Assembly: GCF_020921035.1 (NCBI RefSeq)
Contig: NC_063157.1
Span: forward strand, 4,894,501 to 4,958,500
Direction of reading: 5' to 3'
DNA: 64,000 bases
Origin: Rhodamnia argentea
Taxonomy: Eukaryota; Streptophyta; Magnoliopsida; Myrtales; Myrtaceae
Part shown: in pieces, positions 11,580 to 22,690 of the stretch
Layout of the letters: the number at the start of each line of letters is the position of its first letter
How positions within the stretch are numbered: the stretch's first letter is position 1
Position numbers and translations under genes: made by a program
The notes under the pieces: generated by a model
The model's database searches: none
Seen by the model: the letters and a program-made list of their open reading frames with translations, nothing else
What the model was told of the DNA's origin: nothing

Positions 11580-12180
11580 AGTGAAAATTATCTAAAGAGT
11601 CCCAAATTCATCGTACTATGATCAATTCAATCATAAATATTTCAATTTTACAAATTGAGTCTCAACACATTTTTCACATTTAACCAATTGAGTTCATACC
11701 AATCAATTCTAGTTGGAAATCGCTGATATATATGTGGATCATCTTACGTGACACAACTAGTAGTGAAGTAGACAATTTTTGTGATTTCATTAAAATTTTC
11801 ATGAAATTTTTTTATAATTTTATTTTTTATTTTCTTTTTCTCCTTCCAAGCCCGGGGAGGATCACTTGCCAACCACTACCGGTCACAAGCAAGGGCACAA
11901 AGCCCCTGTCGACCACATGCGAGGGCCGAGACTTTGGCCCACGCTCGGAGAGGATTTCTCAGCCCTCACCAGACTTGATTTAAAAAAAAAAATGAAATCA
12001 TAAAAAAATTATCCATGTTAGACACTATCGATATTTCCGATTAAAATCAACTAGGAGCCATCTCAATCAGCAAATTTAAAAATTAAAACAGTTTAAAACT
12101 AAATTGACCAAAATGTAATAAATCTATTTTTTTTTAAATTTTTCTGTTTTACGGGTGTCAATTCAAACCCCGCAACAACA
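11580..12180. repeat. AT-rich fold-back repeat (MITE-like), low confidence
   Basis: The left half contains phrases such as CAATTTTACAAATTGAGT, and the right half contains roughly complementary ones such as AAACTAAATTGACCAAAATG. Similar phrase pairs occur at 13.78-14.34 and 36.0-36.2 kb. The middle (about 11845-11950) is GC-richer. Ends and target duplication are not clear. Confidence 0.45.
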
Positions 12181-12470
12181 AAAAAAAAAACTGAATTGAA
12201 CCGCAATGTATTTAAAATTTGCTTTTATTAATTCCCGTTAAGTCTAAAAGAAGTGGATAAACGTGATTGACCACAGGAACAAATCGACGGAAGATGAAGA
12301 TCGAGAAGGATAATACATTATTCTCTTTCAGAGTGCTGAACTCTGACTACACCACACAAACAGAACAGAACCATGAACAATGGAAGAGCGAAAATAACTA
12401 GCTTGAAGATTATACAACGAGGAAGTTACTACAAGCGCCATTGGATTCCGAGAGTCCCAGATGACTGCAA

Positions 12471-13040
12471 CTAGTGATGATGATGGTGACCGCTGGGGAG
12501 TTTCTCCTTGATCTTGTCCATGACTCCCTTCTTCTCATGCCGCTCCCCCGTGGCACGGTGGCCGCCCGGGGTGGTGCTCGCGGCGGCGTGAGATGGCAGC
12601 ACGTCGTCATGGCGCCCCGGCAGCTTCTCCTTTATTTTCTCTTTGAGACCTTTCTTCTTCCTCCCTCCGTGCCCGTCGTCTTCCGACTGCTCTCGGACAA
12701 TAATCATAAATTATTCGATGTCGCGATCATCGCGGTGGTGTACACTGAGTCATAGAGTGATAACGAGGAAACTACTTACGGAGCTAGAGCTAGAGCTAGA
12801 GCTTCCCGAGCGATGGAGCATGCCGCCTAGAGTGCGGTGCTCCGTGCCGACGCCGTGCCCGGTTGCCGGCGGAGCAACCCCTAGCTTCCCATAAGGGTCG
12901 CTGCTCGGGTAAACGGGGTTCGCATATTCGTCCGCGGGACGGTTGGGGTCACCATGCTCATCTGTCCACACGATGGGTTTGCCGTGCTCGTCGGTCCGGT
13001 GGACGCCTGAGTGCTCGTCGTGGCTCTGGAAATGTGCCAT
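12471..13040 (-). CDS. Dehydrin (LEA group 2, Y3SK2 type), two exons
   Basis: Exon 1 is 12780-13040 and exon 2 is 12471-12686, giving 477 nt or 158 residues; donor GTAAGT, acceptor GCAG. The intron falls inside the serine tract, as in many YSK dehydrins. From the N-terminus: three Y-like segments ([17 protein letters not shown] and a weaker ADEYANPVY), a Gly-rich stretch ([18 protein letters not shown]), the S-segment [12 protein letters not shown], then two K-segments ([14 protein letters not shown] and [15 protein letters not shown]) and a terminal run of five His. Dehydrins are disordered, water-soluble cytosolic and nuclear proteins that bind membranes and protect proteins under drought, cold and in drying seed; the K-segment forms an amphipathic helix. 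The gene looks intact. G-box/ABRE motifs sit about 175-200 bp upstream, fitting ABA control. Confidence 0.93.
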
Positions 13041-13214
13041 GTCTTCAAAGTCGTATGGACCTTACTCGGTGCAACGAACGCGAATGAAACACGCGACGGG
13101 CTTTGACGACGGCAAACCGTGAAAGTCTTTTGAAGACGAAGGAGAGGAGGAGAAGGAGGAGAGAGGGTTCCAGATGTGCAACCCCCGTTGCTCGCGTGGA
13201 GGGCGCATCTGGTT

Positions 13215-13241
13215 ACACGTGTCAAATCCTGGGGACGTGGC
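13215..13241 (-). promoter_or_regulatory. ABRE/G-box pair upstream of dehydrin
   Basis: A palindromic CACGTG core within ACACGTGTC (13215-13223) and a second ACGT element, GACGTGGC (13234-13241), lie 175-201 bp upstream of the dehydrin start codon. ACGT-core elements bind bZIP ABF/AREB factors, and two close copies are a common ABA-response arrangement. No convincing TATA box was found. Confidence 0.6.
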
Positions 13242-13781
13242 AAGGGCAGAGTCGTGCGATGGTGTCCCTAAGGAGATGGACCGCTTGAGAAGAAACTAAT
13301 CGTTCTTTGATTTGATTTCCACGTTTCGTCCCATATGACTTCGAGGATTTGTACAAGGATCTCGCTAAAATTCACACAAGTGCTTATACCGTATCGAGTG
13401 ACTTTTAATACGTACAAAAAGATAAAAGCTTAAATTATCGAATTAATTTGAAAAAAGAATTCAAAATAATGATCGCTTCAATTACTTATGAAGTTGAATA
13501 AACAAAATATATTTTTAATAATAAAAAATAATTATTTCAAAAGATATAATCGATCATTTTTAATTTATTTTTTACGAAATAAATAAAGTTTAAAAGTAAT
13601 TTATTGTGATTTGACGTAAGTGGCATGGGGACTTTACTTTTGAAAATAAAAATAACAATGGTCATATTTTAGGAAATTATCATACATTCATTGGAGATAA
13701 GCTACTAGCTACGTCATGGTATTTTCAAGTACAAAATGTAGAAACAAATTGCCCATATCTATACATACACACATCAAGCTA

Positions 13782-14345
13782 ATTGTCCAAAAAATTCTAA
13801 ACATATTGTATTTTAGCCAGTTCAATTCTAAATATTTTAATTTTATCAATTAAGTTCTAAATATTTTCACGTTTTGCCATAGTAGTCTACTCGGTCGCTA
13901 ACATAAATCCTACATAGCACGGTTGGTGCTGGGACGGAGCAGTGCTAGCATGAATAATTTTTTAATTTTTAATGTCTCTAATTTTCTATATTTTTATTGT
14001 CTTTTCTCTTCATTTTTCCTCCGCCGGTTGTCGGGCCTTGGCGATGTCCAGCAATCGACCATCATCACGGCTCGGTGACCGATGGAGAAAAAATGAAAAA
14101 AAAATTCAATAGAAAACTAATAAAAAATTCAAAAAAGGCTAAAAATTATAAAAATTGTCAACATCGGCGTCGGCCATGCCACATAAGATGGCAAGCATCC
14201 ATAACAACGATTTCAGGCGAAAATTGATCGAATGGACTATATTAGCAAATTATTAAAAGGTTTATGACTTAATTGACAAAATTGAAAAGTTTAAGACCGA
14301 ATTAACAAAAGCACAATAGGTTGAGGACATTTTGGACAATTTCCC
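13782..14345. repeat. Fold-back MITE-like element, ~560 bp
   Basis: The left end reads AATTGTCCAAAAAATTCTAA and the right end, on the opposite strand, AATTGTCCAAAATGTCCTCA. The subterminal sequences stay roughly complementary for ~80 bp (CAATTAAGTTCTAAA against CAATTAAGTCATAAA). A GC-rich centre carries no gene. It belongs to the same loose family as 36.0-36.2 kb. Confidence 0.6.
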
Positions 14346-15675
14346 CTGCAGACATGCATATATGTGTGCGTAATTTGTGCCGACTTCTTTTTGCTTGGTT
14401 TTCTTTTTTCAGGAAAAACAAAAAACTCCCCATGTCGATTGCCACAGCAAATATATCTTACCTAATTTTCATGACTTTTACTCTGATTTATTGGATCTTT
14501 TGTCGCACACCACATGTCAGGTACTAATGTACTATTCTGGAAGGAATGCTCCGCATTACTTTTCACTTTTCTTGGATTAACCACATCTTTGTAAAGTGAC
14601 TAGTAATGTTGAATAATATGTATGCACAGAGAAAATAACATTTATTCCATATTAAGTTAGGTAAAATGGATAAAGTTTCTCAAATTTTGATATATAATGA
14701 ATGAGAAGTGTCTTATTATAGTATCTCTACATATTGTTGATACTTGCATAGTTTTTCCTATTAAAGGTATTTTGTTGAAGAGGATCCCGGCAGTATGTTC
14801 TAATCAATTAACTAACGAATAAAATCTGCATCTTCCGGTGTCCCGATTTTCTCGTACTACGGATAATCAATATTTGAAAAGCAGCTCATTAAAAGAGCCT
14901 TAGGTTCGACAAAAAAAAAAGAAAAAGTAGCAGATTATGTGTTTCTGAAAAAAGGAAGAAAGCATGTGTATTCTTGCATATGAACATGAGATTTGACCAA
15001 AAAGTTTACAAATGATAGCTAAAAACTAACTAGCAATTACTGAAGAGAAAAAGCTAAAAAAAACTAATTGAAGCCCCAATGTAACTTGTAAAAGGGATTT
15101 TTTGACCGAGTTTCCAGCTTTAAGGGCCTGGCTCAATTTCACTACTTTGATATACACAAACAGTCAGAGAGGATTTAGACCAATGTGCAAAACATTGATC
15201 TTGGACCATATATTCAGATGAAGCACGTTTAAACAACGTGTACTGTGACCCCTGGAACTCTTAAGATCGATTACGAAAATCTGTGTTACGAGGTATTAAG
15301 AGAAAGCAAAAGACGAAGACATAACGGTAAACGACACCAGAATAAAGATGCCTTGGTTGAGAGGATACATAATTCTCCCCCCTCAGTATGAAATAATGAT
15401 GGCGGCCTTTTTCATTAGGATGCGTGAAACTGAAACCTCACAACTGATGTTAATTTCTGATGTCTGCCAGAAACCTCTTCGAGGATGTACCCTTGCTTTT
15501 ACCGATGCCAATAGCAGACACTTTTTAGCAACGTTCTTGTTTTGACCCCCTGTTCCTCAGTCGATTTTGACAATGTTTTTAATCTCTGAGAACTCCTGCT
15601 AGAGTAACGAAGTAGCCACCGAACATATGTGCAAACTGGTCACACTATTACTAAGGAGAGATGCATCGCTAGTGT

Positions 15676-15747
15676 CAAAATGAATGAAGCAAAGAAAACT
15701 ATTCTATATGCCAAAATGAATGAAGCAAAGAAAACTATTCTATATTC
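15676..15747. repeat. 36-bp tandem duplication
   Basis: CAAAATGAATGAAGCAAAG followed by AAAACTATTCTATAT occurs at 15676 and again at 15712, almost identical. Confidence 0.85.
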
Positions 15748-15873
15748 TATCTTGAAAAGGGCAACTTCCGTAATAACATGAGACCATCTTCAAGAATGAA
15801 AGAGCTTTTGGAACAATCAAATGCACTGACATTTCACCACCACATGAAGCACTCTTTGCGGAGAGCTTGTGTC

Positions 15874-15972
15874 CATTTAAGTAATGGAATTGCTATGCAA
15901 GACTCTCATTTAAGTAATGGAATTGCTATGCAAGACTCTCATTTAAGTAATGGAATTGCTATGCAAGACTCT
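15874..15972. repeat. Three identical 33-bp tandem units
   Basis: The unit starts CATTTAAGTAATGGAATTGC and ends AAGACTCT. It begins at 15874, 15907 and 15940 with no differences seen, so the expansion is recent. Its length is a multiple of three, but no gene context supports coding. Confidence 0.92.
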
Positions 15973-16960
15973 CCTACACTCTCAATGCATTAAAGCAATC
16001 CAAAAGTTCATAGCAGCAGCCAGGACAAACAGAGGACAATAGTATTCAAGCAAGGGAAAAAAGAAAAGCCAACATCCAGCGATATTGCACACACGGCCGA
16101 TACAATGGTCCAACCAATGAGGACCAGTAGAGTAAAACTCAAGGAGTAACTCACAGTTTCTTGCCATGAACCTGCACAGAGAATCGTATGACAAACGAGC
16201 CCCACCATCAAATTCAAATACAATTCTCAAATAGCAAGCACAGTCAAATGACTTCAAGAGCAGGGAATGGAAAGATCCACCGCATCCACAAACGCAAACT
16301 TGCAAAAGGAAATGGAGACCAACCTGAACCGCTGTGCAGGGTTCCCCCCATATGTGACTCCTGTAGATCTAAAACGTTCATCTCAATGCAGATCTTTTTC
16401 ATGTTGCCACTGTCCCATTGCTATTTGCCAACAAAAAGCTGTACAACTGAACTGGCAAAGTGCATATATCTTAAGACAGCAAGAGGATGAACATTACAAC
16501 CCAACCCAGTCATTTCTAAAGATAGATAGTTTATTGAACATCTTGAGATGAGATAGACCTAACACTTCTGCATCTTCGTTTCATTCTTCATCTTTGTTAA
16601 TCATTACGAAGGATTGGCACTTCAGGTCAGCCACTCAAAGGATTAGCCATACAAAGAATTTGGACAATACTCTGAATTGGAGCAAGTGCATGGAGGATGA
16701 TGGGCTGATGGCTACCACAAGCTCTTATCAACATAAATTATCTCACACACTTCTCTTTACTCATTAAGAGCAGGATCCAGTAAGAAAGATGGATGAACTT
16801 TGAAATCAAACTTGCTGATTCTTGCATACAAGTAAATCAAATGGCGAGCCCTTGGCTCCATCAATTTAGTTGTTTCACATTGAGGAAATTGCCGATACTC
16901 TCTATTGTCCCAACCACCTTCAATAACTCAAAGTGCTTTTGCAAAGGAAGAAGCATCATC

Positions 16961-19900
16961 CTAGAAGGCAATCTGAAGGCTCCTTCCGACTGCAAATGAA
17001 ACGGATTTAAGATTGAGAAAATGCAGTCTCGTCTGTTCCACCAGTATCAATAATTCTCCAGTTGATTTCATCCACCTAAATAGATCCCCTGGAAGATGAA
17101 AGGCTTAGCATAGTCACGTCACCTCTGAATAAGTGACAAAGTTAACCCCTGAAAAGACACCATTGAAGGTGGAAATACGTCTTTGGCTGAAGCAAGATTT
17201 GCAATCAATACTTCCATTTGATGCATCAGCATGAACACTTCATCAGCTGAATGCGTTGTACCCCATTCTTCGTTCGTCCTGCATAAGAGTTCATTGCACA
17301 TTCTTCAAAAAGCTTTCCTTGTTTGTACATTCTCTAGTTTGATTGACACATCCCTATGTGATTGTTGGGAGACCAGAAGACAAAAATAGAACACAATTGC
17401 CGAATACCATGCAAAGAATAATGGCAAACAAACCTGTCTACAGGAGCAAATATTGGTTGCTTATATAGCTTGAAACATGATAAGGCTTGTGGTATAATAA
17501 CCACATGGCTCAGCTATTAAAATTCCTTGCTTGAAACGGGGACGAAATTGATAACGTTATTAAATTTTTACAAAACTCAGGCCTCACGAAAAAAAAAAAA
17601 AAAAAAAAGGGAGGATCAGTGAAGAGAATGGGGAGAAATGAGCTTACTTTGAGCTAAACAACGTGTTGTCCCTGCAGTCATTAAAAAGCACCTTAATCAC
17701 AGGGTGAAGATTTAGTTTCGTGGCTGACTCTGGAGGATTGTCCATAGCAAAGCAGTAACCAGTAGAAAACCAACAATTTGGATTTAAAAGAACTATTTGA
17801 AGTAGAGGAGATTTAGTCTTCATATCTCGAACTACTGTACGAAAGGATAGGTCATCCTTTGCATTTTCCAGAATCTGATTGCTGAACATTCTCTCCAAGG
17901 TATATTCCCTGATAGCAAAGTAAAAGAATTCTCCCATGAGTTATGACGCTATACACAACTCCACCAAAGAAACAGGCTTAGCTCATACTTATACTAAGAA
18001 CACGCCAAAGCTGTCTGATCCAAGATCATTGATGTTGGTACACAGGCAGAGTTCCACTCTCTCATAACCCAATTTGCTATCTGTCTTTACAGCTTAACAT
18101 TTTCCTCAAATGATGTTAATGACAGCCGATCTTCATAGTCGTACATTTTGTTGTAGGTGGCAATCCTTGATACAACACAAAAGTATGACTTGAACATGAT
18201 ATGACACCATAATTTTTAGTAAGAGAAACCCTGATATGACACTTCAAGAACATGATTGATACATATCCAACATCATTTAACATGTTAGAATGCCAAACCC
18301 AAAAGCTTAAGTTAAAAGGTGGAGGGAGACCATATGCATATAAAGAGAAAATAAACCTGTAGACAATGATGCGGTAAACTCTAACCCATGTCTAAACAAA
18401 TTGATTTGAAAGACCAAATTTTAGTTATACTGAATAGAATTAAGCTAGGCAACGATATGGAAGGAAATGAACACAATCACACAACTAAATTTACTTCCCC
18501 AGTTCTCTGTATGGGCATGTGAGTTTACCTGGGATCTATTGAAGTACATAAATATAGGAAATCATAAAAAAGATTATATTTGGCATAAAGGAAACTTTAA
18601 TTGTTATTTGCTCACTTGAACAAGTCATCTGATCCCTCCAATGGCAAACCTGTGGATACACAACATTTATAGAACCTCACTCCATTGTCAAGAGGGGCAC
18701 AGCTGTCGGCACAAGGATAGGCTCCAAGAAGCGTTGAACACCGGGGACATGAAAATTCAACCCACTCAATAGCTGTTGAGATATTGTGAGATTTGGCCAT
18801 GAAAACATCTCCAAGAAAGCCATTCAGAAAATATCTCTGGCTTGGGGGCAGTTCGAATTCATCTGGGGGATTGAAGTGTCTACACATATCTTTTGACGTA
18901 TCCCTCATAGAGCCTTCATGCTCATAGCTTAATGAATGACTTCTGTGAAGACAACATCCAGTATCTAATGTCTCATTTCTTGTGGAGTCCAACACTGGTG
19001 ATTCACAATATGAAATAGATATATCACTATCAGCACCAATAGCTTCACAAGGGAGATTCTCATCGTTAAGATGCATAGACTTCAGTTTTCCTTCATAAAC
19101 ATGTGTTGGCCCAGTGGCATGATTACTTCCTGAATGCATCAGAACTTTACTCTGATTGTCATCTTCATCAGCCAAAAGGGGTTGGTATTCACAACTTTGG
19201 CTTCTTTCATCTTCTGGAAATTCACAATTTAAAAGATCATCTTTGCAAATAATGACTGCTCTAGATGTCAACAAGCATCTCCCTTTTGAAGGTGCATAAG
19301 ACCTTGCATACCTAGTCACTAGTTTCTCGCTTATACCTCCAAATGAGCAACAGCAAGCTCCAAACCAGTTGTCAGCTACCTCTTGCCAATTGATTGATGG
19401 TGAGTCAAGAAAGCAGCTGGATGTAAGGTGGAAAAGAGACAAAATAAAAAAACGACAGTCAATACTCACCAATATAGACAAGAACATACAATTGGAAGAG
19501 TTACTCTCTCTGAAATTTTATAAGCAGCTTCAACCCACTAGCCTAATTGACTTAAAGGAAAAAAGTCAGACAGCCGTCGGACCACTTATCTGAAAATAAA
19601 CCTGCCACTCGAAATTTGCCACTCTGTAGGCCCTAGCTCTACCATAGTGATGCAGTGGTGCCAGTTCTCACTAATATTGCGAGACATCTCATTAATGAGA
19701 GATGCGCCTAAAGGAGGTTCGTCTAACTTAAAGCAAGAAAATGGAGTAAAACAAAATTGGGCATCAAGAAGAACAAGAGCATAACCTGATGGGACTCCTA
19801 GTCAGCTTAGCCGAGCAACTTCTGCAGTAAAAATCGACACTTCCCTTAGAGGACAATTTCTCCAAATCTACACCGAACAACATTACCAACATATGTCAAT

Positions 19901-20454
19901 CAACCAACACCGACAAATACAAAATCAAACTCAACCCGAACAGAGAGAAACACTCAATTCCAGCACAGTTTAGTGGCCCGTAAGAGCAAAACCAAGATAC
20001 TGAATCTGTCTGTGAAGCAGGGCATCACGACACGATCCGTAATCTTACCAGATTCAGTCGAAAGCCGCTTCGGAGCATCTGGCAACAATGCCTCTCCTCC
20101 ATCCTCGGACAAACTCAGCATGGACTGGAGATTAGACATCACAGGGTGATCGACGGGGAGCAGAAGCGCGAGCTTCACCTCGATGTGATCATCCAGCGTT
20201 CTGAAGCTCACCGGCGAGTCGCAGTCGATGAGGACTCTGGGGATTGGAACCAAAAGCGAGACATCATGTTCAGAATCAACCGTGAAGCTTACGTCAATGG
20301 TGGATCGAGCGGGATTGGACTGGACTCTCAGGCTGCCGCATCGATCGACCGGGCGCGCGGAGGGGTTGAAGAGGAAGAGTTTGAGGGTTGGATGGTGGGA
20401 TTGGGCTTCCCACGTGAAGCGCCATTTTTTAGGGTTTTGAGCTTCACCGCACAT
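16961..20454 (-). CDS. UBE3D/HECT_2-like E3 ubiquitin ligase (E2C-binding protein), six exons
   Basis: Exons: 20049-20454, 19786-19867, 18616-19416, 17648-17908, 17123-17278 and 16961-17075; total 1821 nt, 606 residues, all junctions in phase. The start MCGEAQNPKKWRFTWEAQSH is chosen because homologues begin with a similar NP-(R/K)-KWRxTWEAQSH phrase. Proteins of this family bind E2C-type conjugating enzymes and act as E3 ligases. Visible marks: a Cys pair in DFYCRSCSAKLT (about 150/153), SINWQEVADNWFGACCCSFGG (about 170-190), a second Cys pair in WVEFSCPRCSTLLGA (about 386/389), the YKCC motif, and LQIVLLNPNCWF with VIKVLFNDC in the C-terminal half. Residues ~195-365 are acidic and low in known motifs, probably disordered. 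The last exon (WMKSTGELLILVEQ to the stop) is the least certain part. Nothing looks broken. Confidence 0.85.
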
Positions 20455-21680
20455 CGTTCGGTTCTGCGCTTCGAAAGAGCGCGCCACTCTAAATGGAGCC
20501 GAGCATTTGAGATGAAGTCCTCGAACTTGCGCTATTTTCACAATGTGGTTTCCAAAATGTGCAATCCAATCTCGAAATTCGTAGAAATTTTCAATTAAGT
20601 CCCTCCATTTTCAGTTCCAGCAATAGATCATTGCTATGGAAGAAAGCACGACAATATTGCAATAGCCAATACAATTGTGGAATGGAAGTCCGGTGAAAAC
20701 TTGTTCGATCATGGCTAAGTTATCGTTCCTCCCTATAATGGCAATGATTTATTCCAAATCAAATTTTCAATTGCGACTAATCTAGACATCTGCTTTAATT
20801 TGGCCAAATCACAGACCAAGTTGCTTGATTGAGAAAAAAAAAATTACAAGCTAGAGAATTGGGTCTTACAAACTAGAGTTCTAGGTCCATGGTATAATTA
20901 TAGCACAAAATAAGGGGCCAGCTATATTTTTTTCCCTCGTCCAATTACTTTTTACGAGCTCTATTCATGAAGTCATTCGTAATATTTGTGAATGCGTTTT
21001 TTGTTCAACTTTCTCAGGGGATTTTGAACCTCTAAAGCCCCTCGCCGAAAAATTTGAGATGTTTGATTAAAATAAGTTTTGGCTACTAATTGACAAACCT
21101 AAAAGCCCAAGCCTTGAACTTTCGACATTTTCATTCCCAAAATAAATGAATTTTTACTCTTCCCATGAAAGTTGCACGAAAAGCTTATGCACAATCAAAA
21201 TTTGGGTCTAATTTTTTTTTTTTTGTAAGGTTCATTCTTAATTTTAACTACAAATATGATCCACATTTTTTCCAGTGACTCAAGAACCATGTCAATAAAA
21301 CTAAAAACAAGAGCTTGTGTGTTCTTAGGTCTAATTTTCAAAACCATTGTATCAGTTAAATTTTCTCCAAACCTTCTTTTGGAAAGTTCGAATTTTTGCT
21401 CCAATTTCTTTGAATGCTAGACATTTTAGCAGGGGTCATCCATTCACATTCGACTTTTTCTTTGGTCGGAATTCACATCTTAACTGTTTTTGTTTTTTTT
21501 GGTCGAACATGCGGCTTGAAGATGCGCCGGACAACGTCTTTCTATTGTTTCATCAAAAAACTAGATGTTGCTGTGTAGTCGGAGTACTTGAAGTGAGTCG
21601 AGAATTGATTTAAAGCAAAAAAAGTACACACTTTTTTGCGTATATGAACTTTAGATAAATCCTCGGCTGCATTTTTTTTA
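20455..21680. other. Upstream of UBE3D-like gene, then repeat-flank sequence
   Basis: Promoter side of the UBE3D-like gene, then from ~20737 AT-rich sequence that recurs near 29.4-29.7 kb. No coding signal supported. Confidence 0.45.
20737..20960 (+). repeat. Left copy of a flank duplicated at 29.5-29.7 kb
   Basis: Shared phrases include GCAATGATTTATTCC, GAATTGGGTC, ATAGCACAAAA and TTGTCCAATT-like endings, in the same order and strand as at 29497-29700. A further shared piece, AAAACCATTGTATCA to TTTTCTCC (21340-21367), matches ~29408-29437, but its order relative to the first piece is reversed. Confidence 0.7.
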
Positions 21681-21681
21681 C

Positions 21682-22206
21682 GGTTAATATTACAAAAAAT
21701 CTCAAACTGATATACCCGTGACAAATTTATCCTAAATTATTTTTTTACCATAAAAAACTCCAAATAAATACATCTGCGATAAATTTACCATAAACTATTT
21801 TTTCGACTATAAAAAATCATAAACCAGTACATTTATGACACATGTATCCCAAACTAATTGTTTTGACCATAAAAAATCTTACACATATGACAAATTTACC
21901 CTCTATTAATTTCCATTAAATTGGATTAATACAATGAAAAACCTCAAATTGATACATTGGTAAAAAATAGAGGGTAAAAACCCAAATGTTTACATCCGGC
22001 AATTGTCACGTGTCTTCCAACTCAGCAATTTAACGATAAAATTTAACAGAAATTAACGGATAGTAAATTTGTTACGGGTGTACGAGTTTTGGATAAATTT
22101 ATCAAAGGTGTGCTAGTTTAGCATTTTTGGTGGTGAAAAAAATGATTTGGCATAAATTTGTTATATGTGTACTAGTTTAGGATTTTTTTTGGGTCATATT
22201 AATCTT
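21682..22206. repeat. Fold-back MITE, family A copy 1 (~520 bp)
   Basis: The left end runs GTTAATATTACAAAAAATC, TATACCCGTGACAAATTTATC. The right end, read on the other strand, runs GATTAATATGACCCAAAAAA, then ACAAATTTATGCCAAATCATTTTTTT. Terminal complementarity is long and inexact, as in fold-back elements. A second copy lies at 33203-33706. Confidence 0.7.
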
Positions 22207-22379
22207 TTTTTTAATATGATACTTAAAATCTTTAATTTATTTTTATCTAAACATGATCAATCTTTAATTGATTATGACTTTTTCATTCGATTTACATTTG
22301 ACTCGATTTTTATATTAACGGAAAGCTCATGATCCGAACTTTTGAAATGCACAAACAACTAAAGAATAGTGAAATATTA

Positions 22380-22690
22380 GTCACTTATAACCTATCGCAG
22401 TGAAATGCCGAACTCCAACAAAATATGTAGTGCAACCCCCCGCTTCTCCCGATGATTTGTATTTCATCGCTTTGAAGTTAGGAGTGAGTTCTGCCTTAAG
22501 AATCCTTTGGCAACGGCCGTCCTCATCCTCCTTGTAGTAAGCTCCAGAGGAGAAAGTTCTCAGAGCCACTCCGAGAGGAAGGGGACGGGACGGATGAGGG
22601 GAAGGACGCAAGGTGGGGCAAGGGTTGCTTTCCTAAGGATTCTCAACATTTCGGAAGGGACTTAGTTGGAAATGCTAAGGAGAAAACCCG
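22380..22690 (-). other. Foreign ~310-bp insert in the first repeat unit, possible gene fragment
   Basis: Unit 1 of the array matches the others up to about 22378, is interrupted by GC-richer sequence, and resumes near 22690 (TTAATTTCCACAAACTTTA). On the minus strand the insert is open and reads YYKEDEDGRCQRILKAELTP, then YKSSGEAGGCTTYFVGVRHF. I do not recognise the family. It is a plausible captured exon. Confidence 0.5.

Larger units (their letters stand above)
14346..16960. other. Intergenic, ~2.6 kb, no gene seen
   Basis: AT-rich sequence downstream of the UBE3D-like gene. It contains a 36-bp duplication and a 33-bp triplicate (listed separately). A minus-strand frame at 15982-16305 has a hydrophobic stretch but no family motif. 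Confidence 0.45.

Noticed and set aside
15982-16305. Minus-strand hydrophobic 107-residue frame
   Set aside because: Hydrophobic content alone, no splice context or family match, and overlaps nothing conserved; likely chance.
20146-20598. 150-residue plus-strand open frame
   Set aside because: Antisense of the first exon of the UBE3D-like gene.
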